Assembly: GCA_949126835.1 (NCBI GenBank)
Contig: OX421492.1
Location: forward strand, 38,274,886-38,338,885
Reading direction: 5' to 3'
DNA length: 64,000 nt
DNA from: Anisus vortex
Taxonomy: Eukaryota; Mollusca; Gastropoda; Planorbidae
The translations under genes and the position numbers were made by a program. The notes under the pieces are model-generated. The model ran no database searches. It had not been told where the DNA came from and worked only from the letters and a program-made list of their open reading frames with translations. Positions 49,983 through 58,110 of the stretch are shown one piece after another; position 1 is the stretch's first letter; each line of letters opens with the position of its first letter.

Positions 49983-50016
49983 TATAAAAGAGCCCGCACG
50001 AGGTTGGACTTCAGTC
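49983..50016 (+). promoter_or_regulatory. LTR core promoter: TATA box and initiator
   Basis: TATAAAA (49983-49989) is followed about 30 bp later by TCAGTC (50011-50016), an initiator-like motif. The spacing is that of a TATA/Inr Pol II promoter, which would place the U3/R boundary near 50013. Confidence 0.65.
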
Positions 50017-50179
50017 GAGGGTCTAATATTTTGTAAGGAGTAGAACATGTTATTAAAGTACTTATTTTTCTCTATGAAATAGTCATTCAGTTTAACTTGG
50101 AACTTAGTCGCTATTATCTACATTATTTTTATACTTATATTCGGAACTGTGTTCATCATGGCTATTCTTACCTTATTAT

Positions 50180-50185
50180 AATAAA
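50180..50185 (+). terminator. Polyadenylation signal in 5' LTR
   Basis: AATAAA downstream of the presumed R start. The equivalent signal in the 3' LTR (56772-56777) would serve the element transcript. Confidence 0.55.
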
Positions 50186-50486
50186 GATTTATGTTATGAA
50201 TTCACCACGGATTTGACTGTTATTATTTTTGCATTGTGGAACTATTACATCATAACTATAGTCAAGAACTTTCTTATTCCACTAAGAATCTACACTATTT
50301 ATTTTACAACTGAGCCAACTGCAAGGAAGTAGACTGTTGCATTCGTATGGAGTAGAATCCGATTGATAGGTCTTCACCATCAATACTATCCTGGACTAAT
50401 AAATAAATAACATATATATATATAAATATATAATATTCAAATCCACAAGGTTCTAATAATCTGGAGGCCGATCCGGCTTCGTAACA

Positions 50487-50719
50487 AATTTGGGGGCAAA
50501 TCGTCCACGATATTGCACTTTCTATCTTGCAAAATAAAGGAAGATTCTACAAAAAGAAGATTTATCTACAATATTGTCTGAATTGGAAAATTTCTATCAA
50601 ATTATGTTCCAGTTATACTCAACGTAATAGTGTCAATTTTGTGTCGAAAAGTGTTTTATTCAAAGGACAAAAGTAAGTTGACCACACTTTATCTTATCTT
50701 TACCAATATTAAAAACAAG
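50487..50719 (+). other. Element leader (5' untranslated region)
   Basis: About 230 bp between the LTR and the first in-frame ATG. The gag frame is open back to about 50630 but without an ATG. Confidence 0.6.
50491..50508 (+). promoter_or_regulatory. Putative primer-binding site, tRNA-Pro-like
   Basis: Four bases after the LTR, TGGGGGC is followed by AAA and TCGTCC. A tRNA-Pro primer site reads TGGGGGCTCGTCC, so the match is good apart from a three-base insertion. The insertion might weaken priming or mean that another tRNA is used. Confidence 0.5.
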
Positions 50720-53700
50720 ATGGAAGCATCAACTAACTTTACTTCAGATCAACTTAACAAAATGACACTCACACAACTAAAAGACATTGCTCAAACGTTA
50801 GACATCCAGATAACTGAAACAACACCCGAAAGAAATAAACTTATTAAAGAAATTACTGATTGCTTAAAAAGGCAAGGTACATTGATGGAAGAATATGAAT
50901 CGATAGTACATACTGCTAGTGAAGACGAATCAATTGAGTCAAATTTATCTGAATCACAAAAGTTCAATCACACTGTCACGGTTCGTGAGTCAAGCATACA
51001 CAATGGACTTAGTGAAGAACTAAGGTTCAAACTAGAATTAAAGAAAATGGAAATGGAATTGGAAATTGAAAAAGAAAGAATTGCTAGTCAGGAAAGAATT
51101 GAAATAGCACGGGCTCGCAGTACCAATCATGTACACTCAGAAATCGAATTGGAACTGTACAAATATCGAAAATACATTCCAGAATTCGATAGCAACCACA
51201 TCGAAGAATTCTTCATGATGTTTGAGAAGCAGGCCGCAGATTATCACTTTCCAGAGAATAAGATGGCTGTATTATTACGTTCAGCCTTGACAAAATGTAA
51301 AGCATTAGACGTTGTCTTGAATCTTACCGTAGAGGAAGACAATGACTACGAACTGATTAAGAATCGAATCCTACTAAGTTATGCTTTGACTCCAGAAAAA
51401 TACAGAAATATTTCTAGAGATTTCAAGAAGGAACCAGAACAATCACATGTTGATTTTCTGAGAATCAAAGAGAAACATTTTGATCGTTGGATCAGATCTA
51501 AAAATGTGAATGGCGAATATGAGAAACTGAGAAATCTTATGTTGACAGAGGAATTTAACAATTGCGTTCGCAACGATGTAAAAATTCACTTATCCGACAA
51601 AGGTGTTGAAAACATCAAAACAGCAGCAGTATTGGCAGATGAGTACATCATTATTCATCAACACAACCGAACCTTCCAACCTGATAAATCCAAATTCAAG
51701 AATCAATATGCAGTAGTGGAAAAGAATGCAAAATGCACAGATGAATACAATAAGCAAAAAACTGATAAGCAGACGACTAATAGTTCCATGCAAAAGAAAC
51801 CTACGTGCAGCTTCTGTAAAAAGGATGGACACGTTAGGGAAAACTGTTGGAGTTTACAAAACAGACAAAGTAAAGAGAAAAAGAATATAGTACTAACATG
51901 TATCGCTACCAATCCTAAGACTCGTTTATACCAATCTGACAAGAAGGTAACAAAAGCTAAAACAGAGACATTTAGTGTTAGTCATGAAAATACGACAGAA
52001 AGCACAATGACATGTCCAGATATTTCAAAACCTAGAGAATTCCAGAAATTAGAGACCATGGTTTTTGAAAACTCACATCTGAGCTCTACCGTGAGTAAAA
52101 CAGATGGAACCTTAGCAACAGAAGTGTTCACCTCTTGCAGTAATCTAGAACAGGTTGAAGAAAAAGATCTTATAGACACCGATCTATTCAAGAACTTTTT
52201 ACCCTTCATTACTGAAGGATATGTGTCATCTATTGATGATGAACTCAGTGAACGAAAGATTCGAATCCTTAGAGACACGGGAGCATCGACTTCATTACTA
52301 CTCAAGGATACTATTCCTATTTCGAAATCGACTTACACAGGACAGAATATCGCACTGACAGGTGTAGATATGGCAACAATACTAGTTCCTCTACATCGTA
52401 TTCAGCTGAAGTCTGAATATTATAATGGACCTGTTACTATTGGGGTGCAGACAGCACTACCTATTAATGGCATTTCTCTGATATTAGGAAATGACATTGC
52501 TGGAGACAAGGTACGCCCTGTATCCAAAGAAATTCATAACCCTGACAGAAGTGAGACTACAGACAATTCTGTATGCGTCCTTACCAGAGGTATGAAAAAG
52601 AAACCAGAGTCTGACGAAACCACAGCACAAACAGAAAATGAACCAGAAATTGATCTGCAAGCGACATTCCTGGCTGACATTCTTAGTGGTCCCTCAGTCG
52701 AGACTAAAGGAAGTAACATGTCACCAAGACAATTACTTACCTTAGGACAGGCGAAAGACATGGATATCAAAAAGCTGAGAAAGGAAGCAGTAAGCGAGAA
52801 GGAGGTGGAAAAGATGAATATAGGTTATTACCTAAAAGATGGTTTACTCATGAGAAAATGGAAAGAGAAAAACACTGACAACGAAAATTGCAACGAGATA
52901 CACCAGATTGTAGTACCAACCGTGTACCGAAAGGACATTTTACATATGGCTCATGATTCGCCATATGCTGGTCACTTAGGTGTCAATAAGACTTATGACA
53001 GAATTCTTTCATACTTCTACTGGCCTGGACTACACAAAGATACTTCATCGTTCTGCAAATCTTGTCATGCATGCCAAATGGTAGGGAAACCAAACCAGAC
53101 CATTCCGGTTGCTCCATTAAAGCCTATACCGGCATTCTCTGAGCCATTCAGCCACATCATCATAGACTGTGTCGGTCCACTACCTAAAACCAAGGCTGGC
53201 CACCAGTACCTCTTCACGATCATGTGTTCTGCTACAAGATTTCCAGAGGCTATTCCCATGCGCAGCATCAACGCTGACAAGATCTCCGACGCACTTATCG
53301 GATTTTTTTCACGATACGGACTCCCTAAGACCGTACAATCCGATCAAGGCTCCAATTTTACATCGAAGTTGTTTCGCCAAGTTCTACAGCGGTTAGGCAT
53401 CCGCCATGCTATGTCGAGTGCGTATCATCCACAAAGCCAAGGAGCTTTAGAACGCTATCACCAAACTCTCAAGAACATGCTTCGAACATACTGCTTTGAA
53501 CATGGAGGAGATTGGGATCGTGGAATTCCCTTCGTACTCTTTGCAACCAGAGAGGCTGTCCAAGAATCCCTCGGATTTAGCCCTTTTGAGCTGGTATTCG
53601 GTCATGCAGTTCGCGGACCCTTGAAATTGCTGAAAGAAACCTGGTTGTCATCAACTGAAGAAACTGGTCTACTCACCTATGTGGAGAACTTTAAGACTCG

Positions 53701-55003
53701 GTTATATAATGCATTAACCCTTGTAAAGCTTAATCTTTTACAGGCACAAAGCAAGATGAAGGCTTACTATGATACCAAGGCAAAAACCCGAAGCTTCAAC
53801 CCTGGCGACCAAGTACTGATGCTGACACCCATGACTGGTCAACCCATGAGTGCCAAGTACACCGGACCGTATGAAGTGGTAGCCAAACTTAGTGAATTAA
53901 ATTATATTGTGAAAACCCCTGATAGGAGGAAATCACAGAGAGTGTGCCATATTAATATGTTAAAGCCTTACATCCCCAGACTAGTGCAGAGCGCCATTGC
54001 GCCAGTAAACACTGTCTCAAAGGTTGAGATCGAGTTGCCCAAAGTTGAGCGTAAGCTGGCCGAGAGTAAATTACACAATTCAGAATCCCTTAAGGACCTG
54101 GATAACAAATTGGCACACCTACCAAATTGTGAAAAGTCCTCTATCAAAGGTTTGATTTTTGAGAACATTGACCTTTTTAATGATATTCCAAGGAAAACTC
54201 ACTTAATCAGGCATGATGTTATTATAGATGAAAATGTAACGCCTATTAAACAACATCCATACAGAGTAAATCCGATCCAGTTGGAGCACATCCGCAAAGA
54301 GGTCGACTACATGCTCGAGAACGACATAATCACCCCTAGCAATAGTGACTGGTCATCCCCTTGTGTCCTGGTACCAAAACCTGACGGATCCTTACGTTTC
54401 TGTGTAGACTATAGGAGGGTAAATGCTGTGACCAAGACTGACTCCTATCCTATCCCGAGGATAGACGACTTGATTGACCAGGTTAGCGACGCTAGTTTTG
54501 TGACGAAGATCGACTTGTTGACGGCTTATTTTCAGATCCCACTGACGGATAGAGCTCAGGAGGTATCTTCATTTACGACTCCAGATGGACTTTATAAGTT
54601 CAAGGTCATGCCCTTTGGCATGGTGAATGCCCCGGCAAGTTTTCAGCGCCTGATTAACTCTATGATACGAGACATACCACATTGTCACGCGTACCTTGAC
54701 GACATTGTAGTGTATAGCGACAACTTTGAATCTCATCTAAAGCAATTAAGGTTGTTATTCCAAAAGTTGCAACAGGCTGATCTCACTGTTAACCTGGCTA
54801 AGAGCCAATTTTGCCATGCAACCATAGAATACCTAGGCCACATAGTGGGAAATGGTACGGTTAAACCTGTAGGTGCCAAGGTCACGGCTATTCGTGAGTT
54901 CCCCATCCCCGAAACACGCAAACAACTCCGTAGTTTCCTGGGTATGGCGGGATATTACAGGAAATTCTGTAAGACATCGCGTGTCCTCTTACTGATCTCT
55001 TAA
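50720..55003 (+). CDS. gag-pol: Gag-Pol polyprotein, Gmr1-like domain order
   Basis: A 1427-codon frame. ATG at 50720 is the first in-frame ATG and has A at -3 and G at +4. Residues (from this ATG): SAP-like helix pair about 12-50; charged, probably coiled segment about 98-135; capsid about 152-310, with a SCAN-like part about 226-310 (YRN...F...P.QS ... LADEY); CCHC knuckle C363, C366, H371, C376; protease DTGAST at 519; integrase zinc motif H745, H752, C782, C785; catalytic D816, D875, E911 with exactly 35 residues between the last two; GPY module at 1049; reverse transcriptase from about 1163, with D1265 and YLDD at 1325-1328. Gag and Pol share one frame with no stop or shift. The frame ends early, at the RT/RNase H junction, because of a frame change near 54975. 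Confidence 0.92.
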   Translation: MEASTNFTSDQLNKMTLTQLKDIAQTLDIQITETTPERNKLIKEITDCLKRQGTLMEEYESIVHTASEDESIESNLSESQKFNHTVTVRESSIHNGLSEELRFKLELKKMEMELEIEKERIASQERIEIARARSTNHVHSEIELELYKYRKYIPEFDSNHIEEFFMMFEKQAADYHFPENKMAVLLRSALTKCKALDVVLNLTVEEDNDYELIKNRILLSYALTPEKYRNISRDFKKEPEQSHVDFLRIKEKHFDRWIRSKNVNGEYEKLRNLMLTEEFNNCVRNDVKIHLSDKGVENIKTAAVLADEYIIIHQHNRTFQPDKSKFKNQYAVVEKNAKCTDEYNKQKTDKQTTNSSMQKKPTCSFCKKDGHVRENCWSLQNRQSKEKKNIVLTCIATNPKTRLYQSDKKVTKAKTETFSVSHENTTESTMTCPDISKPREFQKLETMVFENSHLSSTVSKTDGTLATEVFTSCSNLEQVEEKDLIDTDLFKNFLPFITEGYVSSIDDELSERKIRILRDTGASTSLLLKDTIPISKSTYTGQNIALTGVDMATILVPLHRIQLKSEYYNGPVTIGVQTALPINGISLILGNDIAGDKVRPVSKEIHNPDRSETTDNSVCVLTRGMKKKPESDETTAQTENEPEIDLQATFLADILSGPSVETKGSNMSPRQLLTLGQAKDMDIKKLRKEAVSEKEVEKMNIGYYLKDGLLMRKWKEKNTDNENCNEIHQIVVPTVYRKDILHMAHDSPYAGHLGVNKTYDRILSYFYWPGLHKDTSSFCKSCHACQMVGKPNQTIPVAPLKPIPAFSEPFSHIIIDCVGPLPKTKAGHQYLFTIMCSATRFPEAIPMRSINADKISDALIGFFSRYGLPKTVQSDQGSNFTSKLFRQVLQRLGIRHAMSSAYHPQSQGALERYHQTLKNMLRTYCFEHGGDWDRGIPFVLFATREAVQESLGFSPFELVFGHAVRGPLKLLKETWLSSTEETGLLTYVENFKTRLYNALTLVKLNLLQAQSKMKAYYDTKAKTRSFNPGDQVLMLTPMTGQPMSAKYTGPYEVVAKLSELNYIVKTPDRRKSQRVCHINMLKPYIPRLVQSAIAPVNTVSKVEIELPKVERKLAESKLHNSESLKDLDNKLAHLPNCEKSSIKGLIFENIDLFNDIPRKTHLIRHDVIIDENVTPIKQHPYRVNPIQLEHIRKEVDYMLENDIITPSNSDWSSPCVLVPKPDGSLRFCVDYRRVNAVTKTDSYPIPRIDDLIDQVSDASFVTKIDLLTAYFQIPLTDRAQEVSSFTTPDGLYKFKVMPFGMVNAPASFQRLINSMIRDIPHCHAYLDDIVVYSDNFESHLKQLRLLFQKLQQADLTVNLAKSQFCHATIEYLGHIVGNGTVKPVGAKVTAIREFPIPETRKQLRSFLGMAGYYRKFCKTSRVLLLIS

Positions 55004-55481
55004 AGAAAAATGTTAAGTTCAGATGGACTGATGAATGTAATCGGGCTTTTAGTAAACTGAAGATCTGCTTTCAAGGTCACCTGTGCTGATAACACCAAGC
55101 TACAATAAACCATTTAAGATAACTGTAGACGCATGTGATACAGGCATGGGGGCAGTAATATCTCTATAGGGGGATGATTCCCTTGAACACCCTCTTTGCT
55201 ATTACTCTCAGAAATTCAACCCACACGAAAGAAATTATAGCACAATTGAGAAGGAGCTGTTGGGGCTAATTCTGGCACTTAAACACTTTGATTTCTATCT
55301 AAACGGATCACCGTATCCTGTTGATATTTTAACTGACCATAACCCCCTTGTGTTCCTTTCCAGGGTAAAACAAAATCAAAGACTCATCCGTTGGAGTTTG
55401 TTCCTCCAATCTTACAACTTAAATCCGGCCCACATTAAAGGCAAAGATAACGTTGTGGCAGACACTTTATCTCGTATGTAA
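54976..55481 (+). pseudogene. RNase H region of Pol, broken
   Basis: It continues the polyprotein in other frames. From about 54976 the frame moves (PLTDLLKKNVKFRWTDEC readable), near 55070 it moves again, and a TAG lies at 55167-55169. The third-frame part has RNase H features: VDACDTGMGAVI (first catalytic Asp), TIEKELLGLI (Glu), DILTDHNPL (Asp) and a terminal KDNVVADTLSRM (last Asp), ending with TAA at 55479-55481. All catalytic positions survive, so damage is limited to two small frame changes and one stop. Sequencing or assembly error is a possible alternative. Confidence 0.85.
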
Positions 55482-55853
55482 AATAGTACCGGATGATGCT
55501 GAGTGATAGGGACATTACCTACTGATTTTTCTTTATTCCTTAAATTTTGACATCTTTATCATTTTAACTTTTCGTGAACATTTATCATGAAAATTGAATG
55601 TTTTTTGATTAATGCAATGAACATGTATATATATTTTATGTTTATCAATTTTTGCCTCTATAACACTTGAATTTTATTCTCAAATATTACATAATTGCCT
55701 GAACTATTTAACTCACTATTGTTGATGCCTTTTTCTAAATGACTTTTTTGTACTTTACATAACATTGAACAAGCATAATAATATGTACATCTATTTCTTT
55801 TAAATTATACAGGAAATTCCCCACTTAAACTGTATGTAATTTCCTTATTTCGT
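55482..55853 (+). other. Element 3' untranslated region
   Basis: AT-rich, no open frame of note, hence no envelope or accessory gene. Confidence 0.7.
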
Positions 55854-55865
55854 AGGAGGGGCGTG
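55854..55865 (+). promoter_or_regulatory. Polypurine tract
   Basis: AGGAGGGGCGTG directly precedes the 3' LTR. The AGGAGGGG part is the likely plus-strand primer, with the last bases less pure than usual. Confidence 0.7.
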
Positions 55866-57001
55866 TGTTACGAAACGACGTATTAATACAGATGTGAGGT
55901 GTTATATTAGTGTATTATATGTAAATGTAACGCCGTAGGATTCAATCGTTAGACGCTATCGTTTGGTTGACCTAGATAAATAGATGTCACCGTTCTAGCT
56001 GAGTGTAATTTGACACTTGACCTCGTGTCGCTTCTCTAGAGAAGGAGTGTTAGCCGATATTATTAACCCCCTTCCCTCCATTTCCGCTATCATTTACAAA
56101 CATTTACAACTCTTCCACTAGGGTGGTTAAGTTACTTGGCTTGCCATCTACAAGTCGTGACACTGAATTGTAATCAGTAACTACAATTCCCCCCCTACAC
56201 CTTTTTTACAATTACCTCTCTCTCCTCCTATCACGCATTTTTCCCTGAAGAAAACACATATACGCTTACCCACTTGCATAGATACTTTAATTGGAAGCGT
56301 CTCCAATAGCGCCTTAATGTCTATTTTGCTAAGGTTTAAGGGCACCCTGAGGTCTGGCATGATTGTTATATTGTGGGAAGTTTAATCAATGTACTGTAAT
56401 TAAGTAAGATTAATGTTTCAAGCTAAACCCTGACCTCGCCCTATCCGCCCAGTTTCGAACAAAGAGAAATTGACTCTGTTGTTCCATTAATTAAACGACT
56501 TTCTAACCAGACTTGTGTCTGTGTTTTTGGGAGTGGAAGTTTTTCCCCTAGTTACGTTTGGCTGTACCTTATGCTATAAAAGAGCCCGCACGAGGTTGGA
56601 CTTCAGTCGAGGGTCTAATATTTTGTAAGGAGTAGAACATGTTATTAAAGTACTTATTTTTCTCTATGAAATAGTCATTCAGTTTAACTTGGAACTTAGT
56701 CGCTATTATCTACATTATTTTTATACTTATATTCGGAACTGTGTTCATCATGGCTATTCTTACCTTATTATAATAAAGATTTATGTTATGAATTCACCAC
56801 GGATTTGACTGTTATTATTATTTGCATTGTGGAACTATTACATCATAACTATAGTCAAGAACTTTCTTATTCCACTAAGAATCTACACTATTTATTTTAC
56901 AACTGAGCCAACTGCAAGGAAGTAGACTGTTGCATTCGTATGGAGTAGAATCCGATTGATAGGTCTTCACCATCAATACTATCCTGGACTAATAAATAAA
57001 T

Positions 57002-57072
<71 letters not shown>

Positions 57073-57121
57073 CAAATCCACAAGGTTCTAATAATCTGGA
57101 GGCCGATCCGGCTTCGTAACA
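55866..57121 (+). repeat. 3' LTR
   Basis: 1256 bp. Differences from the 5' LTR seen by eye: about five substitutions (for example AGAAAAGG to AGAGAAGG), a shorter C run, two 1-bp-scale indels, and a (TA)n near the right end that is about 40 bp longer (57005-57066). TATAAAA is at 56575-56581 and AATAAA at 56772-56777. Confidence 0.95.
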
Positions 57122-57570
57122 GTATAAAATAACTCTGGCCGGGTAGATATTTTCATTGTGTATAAAATATTTCTGGTCGGGTAGATATTTTCATTGAGTC
57201 TCAAATCACTCTGGCTGGGTAGATATTTTCATTGAGTCTCAAATCACTCTGGCCGGGTAGATATTTTCATTGAGTCTCAAATCACTCTGGCTGGGTAGAT
57301 ATTTTCATTGAGTCTCAAATCACTCTGGCCGGGTAGATATTTTCATTGAGTCTCAAATCACTCTGGCCGGGTAGATATTTTCATTGTGTATAAAATAACT
57401 CTGGCTGGGTAGATATTTTTATTGAGTCTCAATTCACTCTGGCTGGGTAGATATTGTCATTGAGTCTCAAATCACTCTGGCCGGGTAGATATTTTCGTTG
57501 AGTCTCAAATCACTCTGGTCGGGTAGATATTTTCATTGACTCTCAAATCACTCTGGCTGGGGAAGATTTT
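57122..57570. repeat. 37/38-bp minisatellite, right part
   Basis: About 11.5 units of the same 38-bp types as the left part, beginning with the GTAT duplicate and ending with one GGGGAAGAT unit that resembles the 37-bp type. It shows that the LTR element landed inside a pre-existing array. Confidence 0.95.
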
Positions 57571-57844
57571 TACTCAAGCATACAGCGGGGGTCTGGAAAA
57601 TATACACAAACGAACTAGAACATGAATATAAATAGAAGCACATACAGTCTTTTTTAGAAGTGTACTTCGCATTCATTTTCAACTTGGTGCAATTAAAATA
57701 AAATATTGACAAGAAAAATAACATAGTTTACGCGATTGAAAAGGGACTTTGCTTTGAATGGTCTGTGCATTTATTTAATTACAGCATGAATGTCATATTG
57801 TTATACTTCTGTGCAGAATTAGCAGTAAATAAATGAATCCTCGT

Positions 57845-58095
57845 GCGACCGATTTGATCTGTGGAACATCGTTCAGATGTTTCCGTTGCCATGGCATACT
57901 AGGGCACTGTATGGCCCGCAAAATGCCCAACCGCTTTCATTTCGCCTCAAGTGACGTCAGGAATCGCTTAGAGATGGTTAGACTACGGGACTGCCTCCAG
58001 GCCTGTGGAATAAACATAAATCAACAGAATTCGAAGCCAGGACCATCCTTCGATGCACTAACCCAGCGCGCTGCAGCTAAGACACCGTATGCGGT
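57845..58095 (-). mobile_element. tRNA-derived SINE, minus strand, near full length
   Basis: Read on the minus strand: A-box-like TTAGCTGCAGCGCG, B-box GGCTTCGAATTC, then a body with AGTATGCCATGGCAACGG, AAACATCTGAAC and a 3' end CAGATCAAATCGGTC. The last parts align with the SINE at 43870 (AGCATGCCATCGCCACGG, AAAC, GATCAATTTGGTC). An open plus-strand frame (57833-58111) with a Cys/His cluster is therefore the antisense of a SINE, not a gene. Confidence 0.7.
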
Positions 58096-58110
58096 TCCAT
58101 ACAAAACTTA

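Larger units (their letters stand above)
49270..50486 (+). repeat. 5' LTR
   Basis: 1217 bp, starting TGTTACGAAACGACG and ending GGCTTCGTAACA, so the first and last nine bases are inverted repeats. It carries a TATA box, an initiator-like site and an AATAAA signal. A short TA repeat lies near the right end. Confidence 0.95.
49270..57121 (+). mobile_element. Complete Gmr1-like Ty3/gypsy LTR retrotransposon
   Basis: A 7.85-kb element with two LTRs, a 4-bp target duplication, a primer-binding site, a polypurine tract and one long gag-pol frame. Domains run Gag capsid, CCHC knuckle, protease, integrase, reverse transcriptase, RNase H. Integrase before reverse transcriptase is the Ty1/copia order, but the RT, GPY and DDE motifs are Ty3/gypsy; this combination is known for the Gmr1-like group. 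The LTRs differ at about five substitutions plus small indels and a TA-repeat length change, so it inserted recently. No envelope gene is present: only about 380 bp lie between the RNase H end and the right LTR. Confidence 0.93.

Noticed and set aside
50630..50719. Upstream extension of the gag frame to 50630
   Set aside because: The extension starts at GTG and has no ATG; in a eukaryote the first in-frame ATG at 50720 with good context is the better start.
55482..55865. Envelope-like gene after pol
   Set aside because: Only about 380 bp, AT-rich, with no signal peptide, membrane segment or long frame.
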